Assembly: GCF_036289405.1 (NCBI RefSeq)
Contig: NZ_JAYFFI010000006.1
Coordinates: 1-64,000 of the forward strand
Direction: 5' to 3'
DNA: 64,000 nucleotides
DNA from: Pseudoramibacter faecis
GTDB taxonomy: Bacteria; Bacillota; Clostridia; Eubacteriales; Eubacteriaceae
Below, one piece after another: positions 58,472 to 64,000 of the stretch. Both the position numbers and the translations under genes were made by a program. Numbering within the stretch: the first letter of the stretch is position 1; each line of letters begins with the position of its first letter. The notes beneath the pieces are model-generated. The model saw only the letters and a program-made list of their open reading frames with translations. It made no database searches and was not told the origin of the DNA.

Positions 58472-59412
58472 GGCGGTGCCTCGCTGTAATTCACGCCGTG
58501 GGCCACCAGGCCCGCTTTATCGTCCCAGAGGCTGATCGGCGCCGCGGTGATCTGCTCGTCCGCCGGGATGGCCAACAGCTGCTGCAAATCCCGAACCATG
58601 CGCGTCATCAATTGGCCATCGACAAAGGCGTCCCGCACTCGCCGCCGGGTGATTCGCCCGATGTCCTGACCCGCTTCATAAGCCGCCGCCACTTGGAACG
58701 CGATCGGGATGGTCGTCTCGGCTTTATACAAATCGGCCACGTCATACACGAAGGAGCGATCGTGCCCGGTGTGCACAAAGCCGAGGCCGGCCGACAGCCC
58801 CAGAGCCGCCACCACGCTGTACGCCAGGCCATACAGCGCCACGTTGGCCGCGGACAATGCCTGATTCACCGGGTCGCCGCCCTCAAAATTTTCCGGATTG
58901 TAGTCTCGCCGTTTCCAAGGCACATGGTATTCTTGGGACAGCCTGCGATACGTCCTTCGAACCCGGGCGCCTTCGTGAGAGCGCAGCTGCTGCATGGTCA
59001 GCGCAGACACATCTTCGTCCGGAAAGCGCATTTGATACATCTGTCTGGCCACGGCCAGCCGGCTTCTGGTATTGCTGACCAGCCCCGCCTGCTTTACGAG
59101 AAAGCGGGTGGTGCGGGCCAGCGAGCGGCCGTGGGCGTATTGCCGCACGCCCCGCTCGCCCACCCAGATCATCGCCGTTCCGGTATCGCCCAACAGCTCC
59201 ACCGCGCGGTGGCTGATGTCTGTGCCCGGCCCCAACAAGAGCACGCCGATCATCGCCGCCGGGATGCGGACGATGCCCCGGCTCTCCGCCACGGTGATGG
59301 CGCTGTCCTGGCGGTTCACTTTCGCGTGTTCGATATAAATAAAACTGACCCGGTCTTCGATGCGCGGCAGCTCGGGCAGTTCCGCTTTTTTCGCACCGGC
59401 CATACGGCTCAC
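58462..59412 (-). CDS. cas1: CRISPR-associated endonuclease Cas1 (type I-E)
   Basis: 316 residues. GTG 59412 overlaps the cas6e stop as GTGA and has GGAGG seven bases away; ATG 59403 is the alternative. Cas1e motifs: RVSFIYIEHAKVNR, GDPVNQALSAANVALYG, and GLGFVHTGHDRSFVYDVADLYK with the metal-binding His and Asp. It is the integrase of spacer acquisition, forming a complex with Cas2. Confidence 0.96.
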   Translation of the reverse strand: MSRMAGAKKAELPELPRIEDRVSFIYIEHAKVNRQDSAITVAESRGIVRIPAAMIGVLLLGPGTDISHRAVELLGDTGTAMIWVGERGVRQYAHGRSLARTTRFLVKQAGLVSNTRSRLAVARQMYQMRFPDEDVSALTMQQLRSHEGARVRRTYRRLSQEYHVPWKRRDYNPENFEGGDPVNQALSAANVALYGLAYSVVAALGLSAGLGFVHTGHDRSFVYDVADLYKAETTIPIAFQVAAAYEAGQDIGRITRRRVRDAFVDGQLMTRMVRDLQQLLAIPADEQITAAPISLWDDKAGLVAHGVNYSEAPPCP

Positions 59413-60053
59413 GGCCGGGCCTCCGGAATCACCGTCATCAGCCCGAAGCCATAGGCCTTCTTTCGGCCGATGCCCTCGGTCAGCGTCCGGCGAAACTGCG
59501 CCACGTCGATCACTTCAAGCATTCCCTCATAGCTCGCCCTGGCCAGGCGGATATTTTCCCCGCCTTTTTTGAGCAGGGCGAAACCGCGATCGGTGATGGT
59601 GAAGTTGTCTGCCTCCAGAGTGAAGCCGTTCTTTTCCGCCCGTTTGAACAAATATTTCATTTCCGCGTCGACCGTTCCGCAAGGAATGACCCTTCCCCGC
59701 TTTTTTCCGGAGTGCATGACGGACGCCACCGGATTAAGCGTCGCCCGAAAGCGCAGCCGCTGTCCGGCGGCCAATCGGTCCAAAAGCGGCGCGTAATCTC
59801 GACACGCGGCCGATCCCGCCACGCCGTATTTTTCCAGAGCAGAAAGAGCTGGCGGTGTCGGGCTGACCACCAGCAAATAGGGCGCGCCCTGCAGGCGATC
59901 GATGCGCCAAAGCTTGCGGCTTCTTTCGGCTTTCGGTTGATCTCTTTCTTCCGGAAAGCTGTCCTCCACCCAGGCGTGGTACGCGCCGAGATGAGAAAGT
60001 TCCCGCAGCTTTTTTCGATTTTCCGTGTCGATCGCCACCCGCGACATAAACAT
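59409..60053 (-). CDS. cas6e: Cas6e (CasE/Cse3) pre-crRNA endonuclease
   Basis: 214 residues from ATG 60053, one base after the cas5e stop, with GGAGGT about eight bases upstream; an earlier in-frame start inside cas5e is not supported. The Gly-rich C-terminal loop GIGRKKAYGFGLMTV and the N-terminal His region (ELSHLGAYHAWVEDSF) with the catalytic His are family features. It cuts the repeat hairpin to release mature crRNAs and stays bound in Cascade. Confidence 0.94.
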   Translation of the reverse strand: MFMSRVAIDTENRKKLRELSHLGAYHAWVEDSFPEERDQPKAERSRKLWRIDRLQGAPYLLVVSPTPPALSALEKYGVAGSAACRDYAPLLDRLAAGQRLRFRATLNPVASVMHSGKKRGRVIPCGTVDAEMKYLFKRAEKNGFTLEADNFTITDRGFALLKKGGENIRLARASYEGMLEVIDVAQFRRTLTEGIGRKKAYGFGLMTVIPEARP

Positions 60054-60054
60054 C

Positions 60055-60798
60055 TCACACACCTCCCAACGCGGCAAAGGCATCGTGCCCGGCGGCAGCC
60101 ATCTCGGGCATATCCAAAGTGACTTGGGTGCGCGCTTCATTCCTGAAGCGATGGCGGCGATTGCTTTGCGAAAAGGAGATCACCTCGTCCCTGCGCATCT
60201 GCCGGCCCTTAGGCGAAGCGACCAACGCTGCATCCGCAAAAACTTCGAGCTTTGCGGCTTTGGCATCCGGATGCTCCCGGACGTAGCGCCGACGATACCA
60301 ATCCGCCGCCTGCCAGGGCAGCTGATTGAGCGCGCTCAGCACATCGGCATCCGCCACGTCCAGCAGCAGATCCGCCGGCACCGGGCACGAGCGCCGCCCC
60401 ATGAAAGGCTGAAAATACGGCGCGCGCAGTGCGTCGGCAATGGCCGAGACCCACGCGCCATCCTCATGGCCGACCGCCGCGACAAACAGTGCGTCTTCAA
60501 GATAATAGCGGGTCGTCGTATAGGTATGTTCAACCGCGTCTTCCTTCTTAAGATTTTTCTTGGCCGCAATTTGGTAGTCCTTCGCCAGACGCCCGGGCTG
60601 ATCCACCCGCACGGCGAAGTGCAGGGCGCCCAGCTTTTGAATCTGCTCATCTTCCTCGCGCCGGTAGCCGAAGGCCGCCGCGATCAGGCCGATCACCGCG
60701 CTTTTGGCAGGATGCCGATCGGTGTGGCGCGTCTCGAAATGCGCATCGGTGCCCCAGGCTTGCAGTGGCCCGGCGAGCTTTAACAAAATGGTCTTCAT
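60055..60798 (-). CDS. cas5e: Cas5e (CasD) Cascade subunit
   Basis: 247 residues; starts MKTILLKLAGPLQAWGTDAHFETR, the characteristic Cas5 opening (L.L.GPLQSWG), followed by PAKSAVIGLIAAAFGY. Later GRRSCPVPADLLL is typical of Cas5e. It caps the 5' handle of the crRNA in Cascade. Gap of four bases to cas7e and one base to cas6e. Confidence 0.96.
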   Translation of the reverse strand: MKTILLKLAGPLQAWGTDAHFETRHTDRHPAKSAVIGLIAAAFGYRREEDEQIQKLGALHFAVRVDQPGRLAKDYQIAAKKNLKKEDAVEHTYTTTRYYLEDALFVAAVGHEDGAWVSAIADALRAPYFQPFMGRRSCPVPADLLLDVADADVLSALNQLPWQAADWYRRRYVREHPDAKAAKLEVFADAALVASPKGRQMRRDEVISFSQSNRRHRFRNEARTQVTLDMPEMAAAGHDAFAALGGV

Positions 60799-60802
60799 CG
60801 TT

Positions 60803-61912
60803 TTAACGGCTTTCCTGAAATAACTGATCTACCAGGTCATTCAATAACTCAGAATCTGTATTTTCTTTCACCCCATCCATGTTCAATGCTTTGCCATCTT
60901 TCGTTATATACAAGGTGAAAAGCGGATCTTGAACAAATCTTTTAACCTGATTGTATTCCTCGACCAGCCGCTTAACAGATTCTTTAGCATAGCCATCTCC
61001 ACAGGATTTAACAGGATTTTCAAAAGCTGTCACCAGGCTCACCGGGCGATCCTCTCTCAGGGTAATCATCAAAACTTCCGGAATCGTTTGATTGGCAAAA
61101 GAATGGATATTCCCGGTTGGCATTGATTTAATAAACGCCTCAATAAAACGTCTTGCTCCGTCTATTGCCTGCTGTTCGCTCCCCAATTGATTCGCCAATT
61201 CATGCAATGCCACATTGGCATAGCGGTACAATGTCGATGAATTGAATTCCTTTGATTCAATCATGCCCGCGCCTTGAATACCTTCCTCTTCTTTAACGTC
61301 ATCCACTGCCGTGAAATAATCGAACTCCGTCTGCACAGCATGCGTTGAAATGGCATGGGCCACCTGGGCCGAGGCATCGATATTTAAATCTGTGTTTTCC
61401 GCCACCATCCGCCCAAAAAGAGCTAAATCGATGCCTGGATCTTTATTAAATTTTTCTACTATGTCCTTTTTAGTGTCTGTTTTCTCTTTTCCTTTTAATT
61501 TTTTTCCAGATAGTTCTAATGCTTTTTTTGCCAAGCCCTTTACTTGCTTTTCGCTAATGAACTGCAAAACAGTTGCTTTATCATAAGGATCGTCCTTTTT
61601 CTTTTTCCCAGTTAACTTAATCTCTAAAAGATCATAAATATTCTTTGAATACTTGATAGCCTCTTCTTCTGATAACGACGGATCTATTATCTGAATTTGT
61701 TTCACAATTAATTTCACAACATCAAAAGTTCGTTTGCTTTCCTTTAAAAAACTATCGCGCATTGCCTTTTTCCACGCCTGGGAACTGACTCGCGCCCGGG
61801 TCACCCCGCCGTATTGCGCAGTCTTGGGGCTGCCGGTATCGTCCCGATTGATGTTCGACGGCGGCAGTGTCTGAATGGCGTGAATATCTAAAAATAAGCG
61901 CTTATTCTGCAT
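60803..61912 (-). CDS. cas7e: Cas7e (CasC/Cse4) Cascade backbone subunit
   Basis: 369 residues from ATG 61912, which lies inside the end of cse2 with GGAGG nine bases upstream. Family motifs are LDIHAIQTLPPSNINRDDTGSPK, YGGVTRARVSSQAWKKAMR, ISTHAVQTEFDYFTAVDD and STLYRYANVALHELANQLG. Six copies form the crRNA-binding backbone of Cascade. Base composition is more AT-rich in the middle of the gene than in its neighbours. Confidence 0.96.
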   Translation of the reverse strand: MQNKRLFLDIHAIQTLPPSNINRDDTGSPKTAQYGGVTRARVSSQAWKKAMRDSFLKESKRTFDVVKLIVKQIQIIDPSLSEEEAIKYSKNIYDLLEIKLTGKKKKDDPYDKATVLQFISEKQVKGLAKKALELSGKKLKGKEKTDTKKDIVEKFNKDPGIDLALFGRMVAENTDLNIDASAQVAHAISTHAVQTEFDYFTAVDDVKEEEGIQGAGMIESKEFNSSTLYRYANVALHELANQLGSEQQAIDGARRFIEAFIKSMPTGNIHSFANQTIPEVLMITLREDRPVSLVTAFENPVKSCGDGYAKESVKRLVEEYNQVKRFVQDPLFTLYITKDGKALNMDGVKENTDSELLNDLVDQLFQESR

Positions 61913-62552
61913 GGCTTGCTTCCTCCTGTTTCGTTTCTTTGTCATCTTGATTCATTCGATAATAGGCGGTGGCCCAGCGCAGCTTCACCTGTTGATCACT
62001 GCCCCGCTGAAACCAAAACAAATCCTCGGCCAGCTGGGGAAAATCGATCGCCCTGACGCCGGCGGCCTTCGCCAATTTGATCAGCTGCCGCAAATGATAG
62101 GCCAGCTCGTCAAAAGACTCCGCCGTTAGCATCGCGTTAAACCGCCGGTCCAAGGCCTTTTCGTTTGCATCGCTGCGCAGGGTTCTAAGCGATGCGCCCA
62201 TATTGAGCCGTTGCCGCTTTTCATTTGCTTCCGCCGGTTTATCGCTCTCCGGCAAGCCGGAAACCCGGCGGCTCCCCTGCTGGCACAAGGCGTAAAACTG
62301 CAGCGCGGCAAAAACGGCATTTTCTTCCGCCGTCGGCTCGCCGCTGCTTGACAGCATGGATTCGGGCATCTGCGCGAGCAGCATGGGCCACACGGCCTGC
62401 GCCTCGGCAAAGGATTGCCCCGCCGAGCGCCGAAGCTCGGCCAACGCCGCTTTCGCCGTTCCTGACTCCCGCTGGCTTTCAAACCTGTGAATGATTTCAG
62501 CCGTTACACGATCGACATCTTTGGCGCTGCCTGTTGTATCTTGAATGATCAT
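61902..62552 (-). CDS. cse2: Cse2 (CasB) Cascade small subunit
   Basis: 216 residues; ATG after GGAGGT. The Cse2 pattern is visible: AKAALAELRRSAGQ at the start, ENAVFAALQFYALCQQG, and LRTLRSDANEKALDRRFNAMLTAESFDELAYHLRQLIKLAKA. It is all helical, dimeric in Cascade, and stabilises the R-loop. Overlaps cas7e by 11 bases; 16 bases after cse1. Confidence 0.95.
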   Translation of the reverse strand: MIIQDTTGSAKDVDRVTAEIIHRFESQRESGTAKAALAELRRSAGQSFAEAQAVWPMLLAQMPESMLSSSGEPTAEENAVFAALQFYALCQQGSRRVSGLPESDKPAEANEKRQRLNMGASLRTLRSDANEKALDRRFNAMLTAESFDELAYHLRQLIKLAKAAGVRAIDFPQLAEDLFWFQRGSDQQVKLRWATAYYRMNQDDKETKQEEASHAE

Positions 62553-62568
62553 AGGCTACCTCCTAATC

Positions 62569-64000
62569 TTATGAATACGGAATAAGTTGATTTAATTTGG
62601 CACAAAAACGATTATAGGCCGTCGCGATATTGATCACCCTGCTCTCTTTATCCTTTCCTTTTTTGCCTTTTATTTCAATCGTATGGCCTGCATAATCCAA
62701 ATGGCTCCCCGATTCCAAAATCTGGCGCGCCTGCCACGACACTAATCTTTTAAGGCTTTCCTTCCAAATCTTGATCTGCGCATCCTTGTCGTCCTCCGGC
62801 CGAATCGCCTCAAGCCAATCGCGAAAGGGTCTATCAATTTCCGCATACATATCTTCTTTTTTGCTTTCAATATATGCTTTTCTTATCGCGTCAAGCCTTC
62901 CTTTTGAGTCCTCTCTCCCGATTTTCCTGACAGCAGCGACCTCTTGAATGTATGTTCGATAGACCTGTTCCACCACTTTTTTGGTGATAGCCACCGCTTC
63001 GTTAATCCGCACACACCAACCATCTTCGCTCTGATCGGTGACCACCATCTCATTCAGATTAAGCACGTCTACGATTTCATCCACCGGCGCCCGAGATCGT
63101 GGATCACCGTCATCTCGCATGCTCACCGCCCAAAGATGAACGATTCGGTTGCCAACCAAATCCCGAATCGCATCGTATTGATCCAAGATGCCCGGCCGTC
63201 TTTGCTTATCACTGGCCTTGTTCAAGGTGATTAATCCAAAAGATCGCCACATGGCTTGTTCCGGGGTGTGTTTACGGGGTGAACACGTTTGATCCCCTTT
63301 CTTTGGCGGCGTCTTCCACAAGGTCATCAGCTCCAAAACCTGCTCTTCGTGGATGATCTCCGGCACTTTAACCATATCCAGCCAAATATCTGCGCTTGCT
63401 TGTGTTTTCAGGTCGATCCGTATTGCCCGCGCCCAATTGGTATAAAGCTCTGCTAAATTATCCGGCTGCTCCCCGCGCAAAAGCTTATCCAAAAACGCTC
63501 CGATTTCAAATTCCCAGCAGGGTCTTTGCCGATGCCAAACATCCTTTTCCTCCGGATGGCAGAGCACCAAATTCATCATCAATGTCTCAAAAAGATTGTC
63601 TCCCGCCATGCAGATACCGCCAATATCGTATAACCATCCTTTAGACCAAGTTTCTTCACTCCCCTTTTTTCGAAATTTCCCTTTATCCCCTGTTCCAACA
63701 TAGCCTTGTAGCATCATCAGCCATCGGGCCAGTTCTGCTGAGTCCATTACATCTTTTTCCAAATCGTTCTTAGGTGAAAAGAGAGCCTTTTTATTTCTGC
63801 TTTCAGAAATTAAGCGATTCATATTGCTTCCTGTAAAAAGTGTGCCATATTTTTCCGTCCCTTTCCACTTATCTGGTGGTTCCTTGTCATCCTTTTTCTT
63901 TTTCAACCCATACCGCTCAAAATCCTCCTCGCGCACCTGATAAAAGGGATAGGTCTCGTCAAACAGGTCAAACCGATCCCGCCACTTTTCGAGATAGGCC
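62569..64000 (-). CDS. cse1: Cse1 (CasA) Cascade large subunit, N-terminus beyond window
   Basis: About 477 residues are visible, open to the right edge. The edge codons read YLEKWRDRFDLFDETYPFYQV, which is the usual region near residue 80-100 of Cse1, so a GTG inside it is not the true start. Other family elements: TLFTGSNMNRLI, LARWLMMLQGYVGTGDKGK, GWLYDIGGICMAGDNLFETLMMNLV, HEEQVLELMTLWKTPP and QLIP near the end. Cse1 reads the PAM and recruits Cas3. cas3 should lie just beyond 64000. Confidence 0.95.
   Translation of the reverse strand, partial: AYLEKWRDRFDLFDETYPFYQVREEDFERYGLKKKKDDKEPPDKWKGTEKYGTLFTGSNMNRLISESRNKKALFSPKNDLEKDVMDSAELARWLMMLQGYVGTGDKGKFRKKGSEETWSKGWLYDIGGICMAGDNLFETLMMNLVLCHPEEKDVWHRQRPCWEFEIGAFLDKLLRGEQPDNLAELYTNWARAIRIDLKTQASADIWLDMVKVPEIIHEEQVLELMTLWKTPPKKGDQTCSPRKHTPEQAMWRSFGLITLNKASDKQRRPGILDQYDAIRDLVGNRIVHLWAVSMRDDGDPRSRAPVDEIVDVLNLNEMVVTDQSEDGWCVRINEAVAITKKVVEQVYRTYIQEVAAVRKIGREDSKGRLDAIRKAYIESKKEDMYAEIDRPFRDWLEAIRPEDDKDAQIKIWKESLKRLVSWQARQILESGSHLDYAGHTIEIKGKKGKDKESRVINIATAYNRFCAKLNQLIPYS

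Noticed and set aside
63934..63936. GTG at 63936 as the start of cse1
   Set aside because: The frame continues to the window edge with typical Cse1 residues, so the gene starts beyond the window.

Overview
The window looks like chromosomal DNA of an anaerobic, moderately GC-rich Firmicute, probably Eubacteriales. I infer this from AGGAGG-type ribosome binding sites, TTGACA/TATAAT promoters, CIRCE, PerR-like and Rex-like operators, electron-transfer flavoprotein genes, TPP riboswitches and a citrate synthase without other TCA genes. The Eubacterium/Pseudoramibacter group would fit, but that is a guess from gene style, not a measurement.

Layout. 1-141: end of an IS3-type insertion sequence. 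0.2-7.2 kb: housekeeping genes (DJ-1 protein, ferritin, ApbE, 8-oxoguanine glycosylase, tRNA-Val, TrmB, and an overlapping ispF-mtnN-alr operon). 7.8-12.4 kb: etfBA, a zinc-ribbon protein, a candidate small RNA, tyrA and fructose-bisphosphate aldolase. 12.5-16.7 kb: an Old Yellow Enzyme remnant, a long acidic coiled-coil protein, a cluster of DnaA boxes and a TrmN6-like methyltransferase. 16.8-24.7 kb: a SUV3-type RNA helicase, a radical SAM protein, an orphan barstar, CIRCE-controlled htpG, a short-chain dehydrogenase and an HD protein. 24.8-32.8 kb: a polar amino acid ABC transporter, citrate synthase, a DUF6465 protein, glyA, hflX and a YigZ-family gene. 32.9-42.1 kb: two TPP-riboswitch thiamin-salvage units (thiD-cytX and thiW-thiM) on either side of a probable D-threonate/D-erythronate catabolic operon (PdxA2, DUF1537 kinase, KdgT-type permease, YcxB-like protein, DeoR). 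42.2-49.7 kb: pgeF, LOG protein, DUF554 protein, a methionine transporter operon metQ-metN-metI preceded by a 25-codon leader ORF containing Met-Cys-Cys, a NUDIX hydrolase and an iron alcohol dehydrogenase with a Rex-like operator.

49.8-56.6 kb is a decaying accessory region. An exporter cassette (FtsX permease and ABC ATPase, divergent TetR regulator) and a metallo-beta-lactamase-fold gene are all broken by frameshifts or stop codons. They lie between two phage gp20-type scaffold fragments. The rest of the prophage remnant (small protein, minor capsid protein) runs directly into the CRISPR array.

56.6-64.0 kb is a type I-E CRISPR-Cas locus on the minus strand. cse1 (cut by the window end), cse2, cas7e, cas5e, cas6e, cas1 and a cas2 fused to a DEDDh exonuclease domain read into an array of 16 repeats and 15 spacers. 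The array starts only 41 bases after the cas2 stop codon. cas3 would lie beyond the right edge. I consider this locus, the Met-Cys-Cys leader peptide before metQ, the unassigned small RNA and the DnaA-box cluster the most rewarding places to look again.
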